Assembly (NCBI RefSeq): GCF_022267515.1
Contig: NZ_JAKFGB010000009.1
Span: 310,001-374,000, forward strand
Reading direction: 5' to 3'
Length of the DNA stretch: 64,000 nt
Source of the DNA: Rubinisphaera margarita
GTDB lineage: Bacteria; Planctomycetota; Planctomycetia; Planctomycetales; Planctomycetaceae
Positions 33,752 to 43,339 of this stretch are shown here, piece by piece. Position 1 is the first letter of the stretch. The number at the start of each line of letters is the position of its first letter. The position numbers and the translations under genes were made by a program. The notes below the pieces were generated by a model, which made no database searches, was not told where the DNA came from, and was given only the letters and a program-made list of their open reading frames with translations.

Positions 33752-35839
33752 TCAGAGGATGGGGCGTCTTCGTCTTGTCAGCAGCCAGCCGCCGAGCATC
33801 AGCCAGATTGTAATTCCTGCAATGGAAACCACGCTGCCGGCCCGGAGAGCGGCCGGTTCATAGCTCCAGCGGACCTGGTGTTTCCCAGCCGGGACCTCGA
33901 CGCCGCGAAACATTCCGTCGATCCGCAGAGACGGGGCGGCTTGTCCGTCGACAGTCGCCAGCCAGTCGTCATTGAACAGTTCCGTCAGGATCAATGTCTG
34001 GGGAACCGGCGTCGAGGCCGTCAGTTCAATCTCGTGCGGACTTCCAACATTCCACTCGATCGTGGCCCCCTCCTGTGGCTCCTCCCAGGCGACGCGACCA
34101 CGTGTTCCGGTCACTTCTGACAGGTAAATCGGTTCCGGCCGGCCCCACGCCCCGTTGAGCAACGGATCGATTCCCTGCCAGACCAGTCGAATATCGACGC
34201 TGTTCGGATTGGGAGGCGAAAAGCCGAGAATGTGAGTCACTCCCGCACGGCGGAGCCAGTCGATCTGTTCCGGCGTAAAACTCTGCCACGGAGTGGGGGA
34301 CTCGTTCTCGGCGACGGGATAGTTCAGTTCCGGATCGAAGTATTCTTCAGGGCCCAAACCCAGATAGACCGGGGTGGCGGCAATGCCCGTGATTGTCGGC
34401 AGATTCGGACCGGGAGCGAACAGCCGCGCGGGCGGAGAGGCTTCCTTCAGCAGCTGCCGGACAGGGCTGTCTTCGATTCGGGTCAGAGGCGTCTCGGCAA
34501 CCATGAAGGCGTACGTGATTCGTTGACTGACCAGAGAAAGGTCGACCAGCGTGACGACGCCCGTAAGCACGAACAATACGAGGCCGACGTTCGCGGGGAG
34601 CTTTCTTCGCAATTGGTCGAGTCCAAATCCCGCCCACAATGCAGCCGCCAGCGTCGTCACCAGACCGAAACGTCCGGATCCTCGAAAAAATCCGAAGCCC
34701 GGCAGATGTTGAAACCAGGGGATTAACCAGCCGGTCGCATAAACAGCCGCCAGCAGTCCCAGCACACCGAGAACAGCCAGCGACCATTGCTGCGAATTTC
34801 GTGGTCGACAGAGCGTCACCCCCGCATAGATGGCCAGCAGGCAGGGAAGAAAGCCGAAGTACAGGTGAGCTTCGACCGGGTTCGTTGCGGAGGGGAAATC
34901 GAGCGGGGTCTTCTGGTTGAGACGATCGCTCAGCTCAACGGCATCCGCATACCAAACCCATGGAACGATCATCTGCGAAATGTATCGCGGCGGGATGTGT
35001 CCATACCCCGGATCGAAATCGGCGGAGCTCGATGTCTCCCGCTGACTGTTCTGCTTCAGCGACCAGGTCGGCAGCAGCTGGACACTGGCCAGGATGAATC
35101 CGAGAGTCACGGCGACCGCCGGGCCCGCCAGCCATTTCAGGCGATGCGAAACTGCTGGCGGAGTCGGACTTTCTTTGCGCTGTAGACGATCCCCTAAAAA
35201 GACTTCCGCCAGAGACCACCCGGCCAGTGTCAGCAGTGTGATAAACGCCAGGTGATAGTGCCCGGGCAGCAGCTGCAGGCACAGAGCCCCGGCCAGCAGC
35301 CAGAGCCAGAGCAGCGATCGGCTGCGGAAAAAACGGATCAGCAGCCACAGGTTCAGCGGCAGGTAGATTCCCGTCACGATGGCCCATTCGAGACAGGAGC
35401 GAGGAGCAAACCAGCCGTAGATGAAGGCCAGCGACGCGAGCAACGCTGCGGGAAGCGACAGCCCCAGTTCCAGAGCGAGCAGAGCGGTGACGGCGAATCC
35501 GACCACATAATGCAGCAGATGGCTGATATTGTAAGCCGTATTCACCTTCAGCAGGCTGTAGAGCAGCACGTTCGGCGGATAGTAAACACCCGTCTGGCTC
35601 TCGGCGACGAGCGGGTAACCATGGCCGACCAGATTGTTCCAGGTCGGCAGAATCCCCTCGGCGAGTTGCTCGGCGTAGAACGCCTTCTGCGGAAAGTAAT
35701 ACGTGTAGATATCGCCGCCGATCAGGCCTCCGCCCAGCCACAGATCGAGCCAGAACCACATCGTCAGAGCGATCGCGGTCATGCCGATCGCGAGAAATCG
35801 CGAGGAGACGGCGGGGGAGGAAGGCTTTTCTACGGACAT
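33752..35839 (-). CDS. YfhO-type polytopic membrane protein
   Basis: 695 residues from ATG 35839. Eleven or more hydrophobic segments. The first luminal loop, GGDIYTYYFPQKAFYAEQLA and NNLVGHGYPLVAESQTG, is the conserved DxD-like region of YfhO and related GT-C glycosyltransferases. The C-terminal 190 residues form a soluble beta-rich domain and end with a last helix and RRRRPIL. It could transfer a sugar from a lipid carrier in the outer leaflet. An alternative longer start at 35962 adds basic residues without a ribosome-binding site. Its position next to the WbpM-type gene suits surface-glycan synthesis. Confidence 0.85.
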   Translation of the reverse strand: MSVEKPSSPAVSSRFLAIGMTAIALTMWFWLDLWLGGGLIGGDIYTYYFPQKAFYAEQLAEGILPTWNNLVGHGYPLVAESQTGVYYPPNVLLYSLLKVNTAYNISHLLHYVVGFAVTALLALELGLSLPAALLASLAFIYGWFAPRSCLEWAIVTGIYLPLNLWLLIRFFRSRSLLWLWLLAGALCLQLLPGHYHLAFITLLTLAGWSLAEVFLGDRLQRKESPTPPAVSHRLKWLAGPAVAVTLGFILASVQLLPTWSLKQNSQRETSSSADFDPGYGHIPPRYISQMIVPWVWYADAVELSDRLNQKTPLDFPSATNPVEAHLYFGFLPCLLAIYAGVTLCRPRNSQQWSLAVLGVLGLLAAVYATGWLIPWFQHLPGFGFFRGSGRFGLVTTLAAALWAGFGLDQLRRKLPANVGLVLFVLTGVVTLVDLSLVSQRITYAFMVAETPLTRIEDSPVRQLLKEASPPARLFAPGPNLPTITGIAATPVYLGLGPEEYFDPELNYPVAENESPTPWQSFTPEQIDWLRRAGVTHILGFSPPNPNSVDIRLVWQGIDPLLNGAWGRPEPIYLSEVTGTRGRVAWEEPQEGATIEWNVGSPHEIELTASTPVPQTLILTELFNDDWLATVDGQAAPSLRIDGMFRGVEVPAGKHQVRWSYEPAALRAGSVVSIAGITIWLMLGGWLLTRRRRPIL

Positions 35840-36065
35840 ATCGGGCAGTATTAACGTGAGAAACTTTTCGCTCGCGGCGTGGAGACAAACTTTCAGAGAT
35901 CGGCAGTCAGCCACTATAATCCGGGCGGCCGACGGGAGGAATCTGCGCATATTGGAGGGCAAGTTCCGTCAGCTCAGGCAGTTTACGCTGTTTTCCGCGC
36001 TCGATACAGCGACCGACGGGCGGACAGTGACGAACATCAAGATCGAACGAGGAGGGATTTCCACG

Positions 36066-38213
36066 ATGCCAACTGAAATGTCGGTTCACGCGAAACTGAG
36101 CGAAATCGCCAACAATCTCTGGTGGAGCTGGCAGCCCGAACTCGACGACATCTTTCGCCGAATCGATCCGCAGCGGTTTACCGAGCTGAGTCATAACCCC
36201 GTCCAGCTGCTCAAAGAGTATCCGCCGGACAAGTTGGAGAAGCGGGCCCGCGAAGAAGTCCTGCACTCAAAAATCAACTGGGCCTACCGCCGGTTCAAGG
36301 AATACCTGAAGAACCGCAGCACCTGGGGCGACACTCACGCCGGCCTGCTGAACTTCCGCCCGGTGGCCTATTTCTCCGCCGAATTCGGTATGCACGAATC
36401 ACTGCGCGTCTACTCGGGTGGTCTCGGCGTTCTCGCCGGCGATCATCTCAAGAGCGCCTCCGATCTCGGCGTGCCGCTCGTTGGTGTCGGCCTGTTCTAC
36501 CACGAAGGTTACTTCTCCCAGACGATCGACGAAAACGGCTGGCAGCAGGAAACCTATACCGAAGTTGACCCGAGCACGATGCCGCTGGCCCCCGTGGTTG
36601 GCAGCGATGGCAAAGATATTGTCATTTCCGTCGAAACGCGGCACGAAAAGATCTTCGCCCGCATCATCAAAGTCATGGTGGGTCGCGTTCGGCTGTTCCT
36701 GCTTGATGCCAATATCCCTCAGAATACCGAAGAGAACCGCAAGCTGACCGCCCGTCTGTACGGCGGTGACCAGCGGATTCGTATCCGTCAGGAACTGCTG
36801 CTCGGAATCGGCGGCGTGCGGGCCTTGCATGCTCTGGGCATCAATCCCCGCGTCATTCACATGAACGAAGGGCACTCCGCCTTCGCCGGACTGGAAGTCA
36901 TTCGGCATCGGATGCATCACGATGGCATGACGTTCAACGATGCCCTGCAGGAAACCGCCGCGACAGGCGTCTTCACCACACACACTCCGGTCGCCGCTGG
37001 CCACGACCGCTTCGATGATGGCCTCGTCGATGAACATCTCGGCCCGATGGGCGATGCTCTCGGACTCGATCACCACGGACTGATGGCTCTCGGCCGCGTC
37101 GATCCTCAGAACCATGGCGAATCGTTCTGCATGACGGTCCTGGCCTTCAAAACATCACGTCGGGCCAATGCCGTGTCGAATCTGCACGGCGTCGTCTCCC
37201 GGAAGATGTGGGCCTGCCTGTGGCCCTGGCGGAGTGAAGAAGAAGTTCCGATCGGCCACATTACCAACGGGGTGCACGTGAACTCCTGGCTGGCCACGCA
37301 AATGCGAGTCATTTACGACCGCGTTTTGCCAGCTGAGTGGTATCTGCATACCGGGGAACCCGAAGTGTGGGCCGGCTTCGAGCAGGTCACGCCCGGCGAA
37401 CTCTGGGAAACGCACCAGGCGCTGAAAGCCCGGCTGATCGTTTACACCCGTAACCGTCTCATGAAGCAGGCGGCTCGAAAGAACGCCAGCGATGCGGAAC
37501 TGAACGAGCTGTCTGAACTGATGGATCCACGCGCGTTGACCATCGGCTTCGCCCGCCGGTTTGCTCCGTACAAACGAGCCGATCTGATCGTGCACGATCC
37601 CGAACGGCTCGCCCGCATCGCCAATGCGGCCAATCGACCGGTGCAGTTCATCTTCTGCGGAAAAGCACACCCGGCTGATGAATACGGCAAGTCGATTCTG
37701 CAGCGGATTGTGAAGCTGTCGGAATCGAAGGAGTTCAAGGGCAAGATCGTCTTCCTCGAAGACTACGACATCAACTTCACGCGGCATCTGGTGCAGGGAG
37801 TCGACGTGTGGTTGAACAACCCGCGGCGTCCTCTCGAAGCCTCCGGAACGAGCGGTCAGAAGGTCGTGTTGAACGGCGGACTGAACTTCTCGGTGCTCGA
37901 TGGCTGGTGGGCCGAAGCCTACGACGAAATGAACGGCTTCGCCATTGGCGACGGCCACATTCACGTCAACAATGACATTCAGGACCAGCGTGATGCCGAA
38001 AGCCTGATCGAAGTTCTTGAAAACCAGATCGTGCCGATTTACTACGAACGGGACACCGATGATCTGCCGCAGAGATGGATCAGCCGGATGAAGCATTCCG
38101 TGCGAACGCTCGGCTGGCGTTACAACGCTGACCGGATGGTGATGGACTACGTGACCAACACCTACATCCCGGCAGCCGGCGGTACGTCGGCTGAAATGCG
38201 AATGATGCCGTAA
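36066..38213 (+). CDS. glgP: Alpha-glucan phosphorylase, short type
   Basis: 715 residues from ATG 36066, with GGAGGG nine bases upstream. It begins with a domain including LWWSWQPELDDIFRRI, then VAYFSAEFGMHESLRVYSGG, typical of the bacterial alpha-glucan (TIGR02094-type) phosphorylases. The PLP region is EASGTSGQKVVLNGG with the cofactor Lys in QK. It releases glucose-1-phosphate from glycogen or maltodextrin using phosphate. The longest frame reaches 35781 but overlaps the divergent YfhO gene. Other glycogen genes are not adjacent. A terminator follows at 38242-38275. Confidence 0.94.
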   Translation: MPTEMSVHAKLSEIANNLWWSWQPELDDIFRRIDPQRFTELSHNPVQLLKEYPPDKLEKRAREEVLHSKINWAYRRFKEYLKNRSTWGDTHAGLLNFRPVAYFSAEFGMHESLRVYSGGLGVLAGDHLKSASDLGVPLVGVGLFYHEGYFSQTIDENGWQQETYTEVDPSTMPLAPVVGSDGKDIVISVETRHEKIFARIIKVMVGRVRLFLLDANIPQNTEENRKLTARLYGGDQRIRIRQELLLGIGGVRALHALGINPRVIHMNEGHSAFAGLEVIRHRMHHDGMTFNDALQETAATGVFTTHTPVAAGHDRFDDGLVDEHLGPMGDALGLDHHGLMALGRVDPQNHGESFCMTVLAFKTSRRANAVSNLHGVVSRKMWACLWPWRSEEEVPIGHITNGVHVNSWLATQMRVIYDRVLPAEWYLHTGEPEVWAGFEQVTPGELWETHQALKARLIVYTRNRLMKQAARKNASDAELNELSELMDPRALTIGFARRFAPYKRADLIVHDPERLARIANAANRPVQFIFCGKAHPADEYGKSILQRIVKLSESKEFKGKIVFLEDYDINFTRHLVQGVDVWLNNPRRPLEASGTSGQKVVLNGGLNFSVLDGWWAEAYDEMNGFAIGDGHIHVNNDIQDQRDAESLIEVLENQIVPIYYERDTDDLPQRWISRMKHSVRTLGWRYNADRMVMDYVTNTYIPAAGGTSAEMRMMP

Positions 38214-38241
38214 GCTGAAGTCAGCAAACCACGGCGCACAC

Positions 38242-38275
38242 AAAGCCTCAGCCAGACCTGGCTGGGGCTTTTTTA
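38242..38275. terminator. Intrinsic terminator after glgP
   Basis: AAGCCTCAGCCAG pairs with CTGGCTGGGGCTT, with one wobble position, followed by TTTTTT. Confidence 0.8.
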
Positions 38276-38355
38276 TTGGAATCACTCCGTCCGACGGGGG
38301 ACGCCGCCTTCGAGTCAAAGAGATCGAGCTGTGCTCGGTTGCCGTCGAATCCCGG

Positions 38356-39069
38356 TCAGACGGAAACCTCGTGCAGGGGGTTCATCAGCAGGATTTCGCG
38401 CTTCCAGTGGGGTTCGTGAATGGCCCAGCAGCGGGCTCGGAGTTCTTCGAGAACACGTTCGGAATGGCGACCCTGTTCATGGGCTTCTTCCCAGCACTCC
38501 CGTTCCAGCGGCAGGAACTCTCGGCTGCAGGCGGCTCGATTGGCGCGGCGTTTTGTAATCCGACCCTGATCGACGATCGTCATACAGCGGGAGCGATCCT
38601 GATCGAGCAGACGGGTGGCGATCAGTTCGTGACTCGCGGTCGCGAAAATCGCTTTCAGTTCAGGCAGAGACTCTTCAAGTCGCTCCGCTTCCCTGAAAAA
38701 GGACGCGGTCGGCAACAGCAGTCGACTGGCGAGCAGATTGGCCACCTGTTCGCGGGTACCGGGGCCGCAGTCGTCGGGCCGTGCTCCCAGGGTGCGAAAG
38801 ACCTGAACGGCGAACGATTCTCCCAGTTCATGGCAGACCGCCCAATGAATCCGTTCAGGCCGCTGATCGGGCTTGATGAAAATCGAACGTCGGATTCCGA
38901 ACTGCTTCAACCGCCCGCGGGTCGTCTGCTGACGATCATAAATGACGTCGAACCCGAGTCGATGTGCCAGTCTGAGTCCGTCCACGGCTCCGTAATGATA
39001 GTCGCCATGGTTCAAGACATCCTGGGCCACTCGTTCGGCCGCCCGACACCATTCCGCTGTGCTCCACAT
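38356..39069 (-). CDS. ImmA/IrrE-like protein with altered zinc motif
   Basis: 237 residues from ATG 39069, which has GGAAGGA seven bases upstream. The protein resembles ImmA/IrrE metallopeptidases: a helical N-terminus, HWAVCHELGESFAVQVF in the place of the HExxH helix, then VANLLASRLLLPTASF, matching the family's third-helix and LLMP strand. However the second His of HExxH is Glu here (HELGE). Either zinc is bound differently or the protein is catalytically dead. Related proteins cleave repressors. No repressor gene is adjacent. The longest frame (to 39204) adds a hydrophobic stretch without a start signal. Confidence 0.72.
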   Translation of the reverse strand: MWSTAEWCRAAERVAQDVLNHGDYHYGAVDGLRLAHRLGFDVIYDRQQTTRGRLKQFGIRRSIFIKPDQRPERIHWAVCHELGESFAVQVFRTLGARPDDCGPGTREQVANLLASRLLLPTASFFREAERLEESLPELKAIFATASHELIATRLLDQDRSRCMTIVDQGRITKRRANRAACSREFLPLERECWEEAHEQGRHSERVLEELRARCWAIHEPHWKREILLMNPLHEVSV

Positions 39070-39322
39070 GATTTCATCCTTCCGACTGAATTCGCAGCGA
39101 GAGGTAATGTACAGATGTCTTGATGTGAAAATCAATACACAAGCTCGGGTTTTTGCGTTTACCGAGAGAATGAATTCATTCGCCGGGGGCGGAAAAGAGG
39201 TCAATCCGAACAGCGATTCGGGCCGATAATTCGGATAACCGTTACAACTCTTCAGGCTGCGCGCCCGGTCCGAAACTCCAAGGCCGAGGCAGTCGGTCCT
39301 TCATGGAAAATGGTCGACGGAA

Positions 39323-40456
39323 ATGACTGTGCACCAGGACGCTTGCGAACACTCGACTCCCGAATCTGTCTGTCCGCCGCTGCGGCTGGCCGTGATTGCC
39401 GTACTGGCCGTGTTCGCCGGAACCGCGACGAACCGCTGGCTGTATGCGACATCGAGCAATGACTACGTCGGTCATGTTCAGGTCGACTCGCTCACCGTTC
39501 GCGCTCCCGTCGATGGCATTCTGCAGGCCTGGGAAGTCGCCGAAGGGGATACGGTCGATCCGCATCAGTTGATCTGCCGGATCGGCGGAGAGAACCTGAA
39601 TCGTCAGATGCAGATTCAGAAGCAGGAAACCGCCCGGCTGGCTGCTCGCCTGAAAACGCTGCAGGCCGAAGTCGACGTTAAACTGCACGAGCACTTGCGA
39701 ACGCTGGAAAGCGATATCTATCAGGCCGAATTGCAGTCAGCCGATCTGCTGCAAAAGCGTTACTACTACGAGCTGGAAGCGATGGCCTGGCGCGACCTGC
39801 GGGAAAGCAAGAAGTCGGCGTCGCTCGAGACTCCCAATTACAATCTGAAGCCGAAAGCGGAAGCCAACGGCGGTGAAGTCGGAGATCCGGTCATCAATGC
39901 CATGCTGAAGGAGGAAGCCGCGATCAACGCGATCGAGGCGACCGACGCTCAGCTGGAGATCTGCACGATTCGTCTGGAAAAGCTCCAGAAACAGAAGGAA
40001 CAAATGCAGGAGAAAGTCCGTCAGGCCGTCGGTCTCTCGGAAGTCGAACTGCAGTTCGCTCAGGCCGAAGCGGAACTCAAAGAACTGGAAGGACAGCTCC
40101 AGCAACAGGTTGTCCATTCTCAGGCGGTGGGGACGATTGCCAATCTGCGCCGTCGTCCGGGAGAGTACGTCAAAGCCGGCGAGACACTCGCGGAACTGTT
40201 CCTGATGGAGGAGTCGTACGTCGTCGCCGATGTACCGAGTTCGCACTCGCACAACTTCGAAGTGGAGATGCCGGTCCGCTGCCGGTTCCCCAATGGAGAG
40301 GTGCGAACCGGCGTGGTCACTCGTGTCGCCATTTCGACCAGCCAGAACAATTCCCTGACCGGTCTGGGAGAACCTTCCGTTCCCCTGCGAATTGAACAGA
40401 CGGGCGCTCTGTGGCCTGATATGCCGGTCGGCGGTCAGATCAAGGTGATCCGTTAG
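39323..40456 (+). CDS. HlyD/MFP-type membrane fusion protein
   Basis: 377 residues. A single N-terminal hydrophobic segment (LRLAVIAVLAVFAGTATN), then a lipoyl/barrel-sandwich half QVDSLTVRAPVDGILQAWEV, a long coiled-coil region (about 90-265, rich in Gln/Glu/Lys/Leu), and a returning half with GTIANLRRRPGEYVKAGETLAE and VRCRFPNGEVRTGVVTRVAIS. This is the order of an adaptor in tripartite efflux or secretion. No transporter or outer-membrane partner is in the neighbourhood, so the substrate is unknown. Its tail overlaps the convergent methyltransferase gene by 17 bases (40440-40456). Confidence 0.88.
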   Translation: MTVHQDACEHSTPESVCPPLRLAVIAVLAVFAGTATNRWLYATSSNDYVGHVQVDSLTVRAPVDGILQAWEVAEGDTVDPHQLICRIGGENLNRQMQIQKQETARLAARLKTLQAEVDVKLHEHLRTLESDIYQAELQSADLLQKRYYYELEAMAWRDLRESKKSASLETPNYNLKPKAEANGGEVGDPVINAMLKEEAAINAIEATDAQLEICTIRLEKLQKQKEQMQEKVRQAVGLSEVELQFAQAEAELKELEGQLQQQVVHSQAVGTIANLRRRPGEYVKAGETLAELFLMEESYVVADVPSSHSHNFEVEMPVRCRFPNGEVRTGVVTRVAISTSQNNSLTGLGEPSVPLRIEQTGALWPDMPVGGQIKVIR

Positions 40457-41642
40457 TCGACCTGTTCGCCTGCACGGTTTCGAGGTGAAAGCGGTCGACT
40501 CCGAGTGACTGCTTCAGTCGCTCGAATCCTTCGCGAGCCGCCTGCTCTTGAGAGTCTGACTGGTCGCCGCGGACGGCTCGAATCAGCAAATTCTTGGCGG
40601 TGTGCTCCAGGTCGATAAACTCGATGACCTGCGTGCGATAGCCACACATTTCCAGGTATTGAGCCCGCAATGCATCGGTGGTCAGAGCGGCCAGTCGCTC
40701 CCGCAGAATGCCGTGCTTGAGGACAGGGGCGAAATCTTCGCTGTCGAGCTGGTGATGCAGCTCATGCTGGCAGCAGGGGACGGCGAGAATCACTTCGGCC
40801 TGCAGTTCGATGCTCTTCGCGAGGGCATCGTCCGTGGCCGTGTCGCAGGCATGGAGCCAGATCGCCAGATCGAGTGGCGCATCAATCATGGCTTCGCCAA
40901 TGTCGGCGGTTTCGAACCGGATATCGTCGACGCCGATTTTTGAGCGGATCTCTTCGCAGGTCTGAATGACTTCCGGATTCCGATCGAAGGCGTGAATCTC
41001 AACCGATCGCCCGAGATGATTAACGAGCACTTCGCGAATCGCGAATGTCAGGTAGCTCTTGCCGCAGCCGTAGTCGACGATGCGGAGTGGACGTTCACGC
41101 GTGAAGCGGTCGTCCAGATCGAGAATGAACTCCGCGAAGCGATTGATCTGCCGGAACTTCCGGTACATCGGCTTCCGCACATTGCCCTGAGCCGACATGA
41201 TGCCCAGTTCGACGAGAAACGGAACTGGCTTGCCCGGGGGAAAAATGTACTGACGGCTGGCGTCGTGCTGGAGCGGCACGGCCGCCTTCCGGGCCGACGC
41301 ATGACGGTGTAACTGCAGTTGACCTTTCTTGGTCTGTTGAAGTTGCAGATCTTCAGTCTGCAGCCGAACCAGTGCATTGCGAAAGTCGGTCGGGAAGAGT
41401 TCGGCGAAGCGGTCGCGGGTTTCGTCCCAGGAAAGGTTTTCGTGAGTCTGCCGGCGGGATTCGTCCCGGCAGGTCCACTGCAGTTGCACCATGTCCCGGA
41501 TGACCACGGGCCGCACATCGTAACGCGAGGAGGGATTACTGCTTCGTTCATGCCGACCGGAGATCGATACCGAAACCAGTTCTCCCGCATCGAAATGCTC
41601 ATCCAGCTGATTTAGAAATTCTGGAAGATCGAGACGGGCCAT
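40440..41642 (-). CDS. SAM-dependent methyltransferase (METTL25-like)
   Basis: 400 residues. The central domain has the class I SAM-binding motif IVDYGCGKSYLTFAIREVLV, then VEIHAFDRNPEVIQTCEEIR with an acidic end of strand 2, and a later ACDTATDDALAKSI with VILAVPCCQHELHHQL. This pattern matches the Mettl25/RRNAD1-like family seen in bacteria and eukaryotes; the substrate is unknown and could be RNA. The first 130 residues carry an unrecognised, basic domain (LHRHASARKAAVPLQHD). AGGA lies 14 bases before ATG 41642. The 3' end overlaps the HlyD-type gene. Confidence 0.85.
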   Translation of the reverse strand: MARLDLPEFLNQLDEHFDAGELVSVSISGRHERSSNPSSRYDVRPVVIRDMVQLQWTCRDESRRQTHENLSWDETRDRFAELFPTDFRNALVRLQTEDLQLQQTKKGQLQLHRHASARKAAVPLQHDASRQYIFPPGKPVPFLVELGIMSAQGNVRKPMYRKFRQINRFAEFILDLDDRFTRERPLRIVDYGCGKSYLTFAIREVLVNHLGRSVEIHAFDRNPEVIQTCEEIRSKIGVDDIRFETADIGEAMIDAPLDLAIWLHACDTATDDALAKSIELQAEVILAVPCCQHELHHQLDSEDFAPVLKHGILRERLAALTTDALRAQYLEMCGYRTQVIEFIDLEHTAKNLLIRAVRGDQSDSQEQAAREGFERLKQSLGVDRFHLETVQANRSTNGSP

Positions 41643-41786
41643 GAGTTCAACATCCTGCGAAGGTGTACCGGAAACACTTGCAGGATGGTACCGGGCTGAA
41701 GACCGAAGTCAAACCGTCGTCGCGACGCAAGCTTGTCACGCTGGAGCAGATTCCAGATTCAACTGCAGGAGCAGCATGAAAAGTTT

Positions 41787-42719
41787 CTACAGGGGCAGCG
41801 TCGGAATCGATTCTTCAGCCAGACGTTCGCTTTTCGGGACGAGGATATCAAGCCGGTGCGGGATCAACTCAATTTCGATCTCGCGAGCGTGCTCGATCTC
41901 GCCGTCAATGGAGAGTGGCAGCGGCGACTTCGATTGCAGCCGGACTTTCTGGCATTGATGAATACTGACCGCTTCATTTTCCTTGTACCGACCGGCAAGG
42001 TAATCCGTAATCAGTAACATGCGATCGACGCTGTTCATTTCGTGGTACATCACGAAATGCAGCAGGTTGTCATCAACCTCGGCGCCCGGGGCGATCTGGA
42101 TTCCTCCTCCACAGGCGCTGCTGTTGGAGACGAAGCAGTTCGCGATCTGAATGTCGTTCCATTCCCCATCTTCCAGAGCATAGCGGATCGGAAAGCTTCT
42201 TTGATTCACGATCACGTCGAAAGATCCCTTGAGATAAGTGAGCGGACCGAGCAGGCGTTTCTCCTCGGACGTTACTTTCTCGGAGTATTCGGCCGAGATA
42301 CCCGCGGCGACCGTGTTGAAAAAGAAACGAGGCTTGCCGTCGAGAACCAGTCGGGCGATATCGACGCATCGTAATTTGAGCTCGTCGTTCTCGATCGCCG
42401 CCCAGGCTTCCCAGGGAGATTTCGTCTGCCCAAGAGCTGCGGCGAAGTCGTTCCCGGTTCCCAGGGGAAGAATGGAGTAGGTCGAGTCGGGATTGTGCTC
42501 GACGGCGTAATTCAACGCCCGATGAACGGTGCCATCTCCGCCCGCGATAATTACGTGCGCTCCTGCACCATGTTCGTCAAAGGCACGCGCAGCGGAATCC
42601 GAGTCTTCCAGGATCGCCACCACCGTGTTCTCATCTTCAGAGATTCGAGCGAGCAGGGCTTCACTCGAGTCACTTTGACGCGCATTCGGATTCCAGAGTA
42701 CGAGGCGTCGGGATTTCAT
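41787..42719 (-). CDS. Diacylglycerol/lipid kinase (YegS/DagK type)
   Basis: 310 residues, AAGG before ATG 42719. It begins RRLVLWNPNA, continues VIIAGGDGTVHRALN, the ATP-binding GGDGT motif, and YSILPLGTGNDFA, the PLGTGNDF motif. The C-terminal half holds PLPLSIDGEIEHAREIEIEL, the conserved SIDGE strand. It phosphorylates diacylglycerol or a related lipid using ATP at the inner face of the membrane. There is no transmembrane segment. The length is the usual one for this family. Confidence 0.94.
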   Translation of the reverse strand: MKSRRLVLWNPNARQSDSSEALLARISEDENTVVAILEDSDSAARAFDEHGAGAHVIIAGGDGTVHRALNYAVEHNPDSTYSILPLGTGNDFAAALGQTKSPWEAWAAIENDELKLRCVDIARLVLDGKPRFFFNTVAAGISAEYSEKVTSEEKRLLGPLTYLKGSFDVIVNQRSFPIRYALEDGEWNDIQIANCFVSNSSACGGGIQIAPGAEVDDNLLHFVMYHEMNSVDRMLLITDYLAGRYKENEAVSIHQCQKVRLQSKSPLPLSIDGEIEHAREIEIELIPHRLDILVPKSERLAEESIPTLPL

Positions 42720-42937
42720 GGGGAGCCTTCGGAACAGGGGAGGGGGGGTAAACGTTATTCAATCCCAGCGGGAGTGCAGCAGTCTTTAATGCACGTGGCG
42801 TGCCAGAGAAGCGATGAGAGGCGTTTCCCCACGCGATCCGCACCCGCGGCTAATTGGAAACGAACGAAGCCCGCGCGAATCTTCCAGATTCAGCACGGGC
42901 TCCCCCCAGTTCGTTGGTGCCAGGTTGTTCTGTGATG

Positions 42938-43132
42938 CTACTTGCGGGCACTCACGTAAACCGCATGGATGATCCCCGGGAAAAACCCGAGAAGCGTTAG
43001 AACAACATTCAGGAATAAATCCTTACTAATTCCGCTCTCAATGAATACGCTCACCGGCGGAGCGACCACCGCCAGGAACAGCTTGAGGAAATCACCCCAG
43101 AGCGAATCATGACTCAGTGTTGAAGTGCTCAT
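42938..43132 (-). CDS. YqaE/Pmp3-family small membrane protein
   Basis: 64 residues from ATG 43132. Two hydrophobic segments (KLFLAVVAPPVSVFIESG and LFLNVVLTLLGFFPGIIHAVYV) with the conserved PPV and GxxPGxIHA motifs of the Pmp3/YqaE family. These proteins sit in the cytoplasmic membrane and are linked to salt or membrane stress. The frame is open to 43165, but the extra 11 residues are basic and lack a good start. The DUF1328 membrane peptide gene lies immediately upstream on the same strand. Confidence 0.9.
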   Translation of the reverse strand: MSTSTLSHDSLWGDFLKLFLAVVAPPVSVFIESGISKDLFLNVVLTLLGFFPGIIHAVYVSARK

Positions 43133-43174
43133 GGGACGGACCCTTTTGCGATGCAGCGTAGTCATTGATTCACA

Positions 43175-43339
43175 TTAGACTCGGACTCGGCGTCCGAAGA
43201 TGAGTGTCAGGACGAAGAGGACCAGGAAGACGAAGAACAGAATCTTCGCGATTCCCATCGAAGTCCCCGCCACGCCTCCAAATCCCAGCATGGCAGCGAC
43301 CAGAGCAATAACCAGAAACGTAAGTGCCCAGCCTAACAT
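43175..43339 (-). CDS. DUF1328-family membrane peptide (YtjA type)
   Basis: 54 residues from ATG 43339, with GGGGAAG seven bases upstream. MLGWALTFLVIALVAAMLGF and GIAKILFFVFLVLFVLTLIFG are the two hydrophobic segments of DUF1328, often called UPF0391/YtjA. Its function is unknown; many bacteria carry it and it appears with stress-response genes. The adjacent Pmp3-type gene is a similar small membrane peptide, and the two may be expressed together. The frame continues upstream to 43396, but without an SD. Confidence 0.9.
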   Translation of the reverse strand: MLGWALTFLVIALVAAMLGFGGVAGTSMGIAKILFFVFLVLFVLTLIFGRRVRV

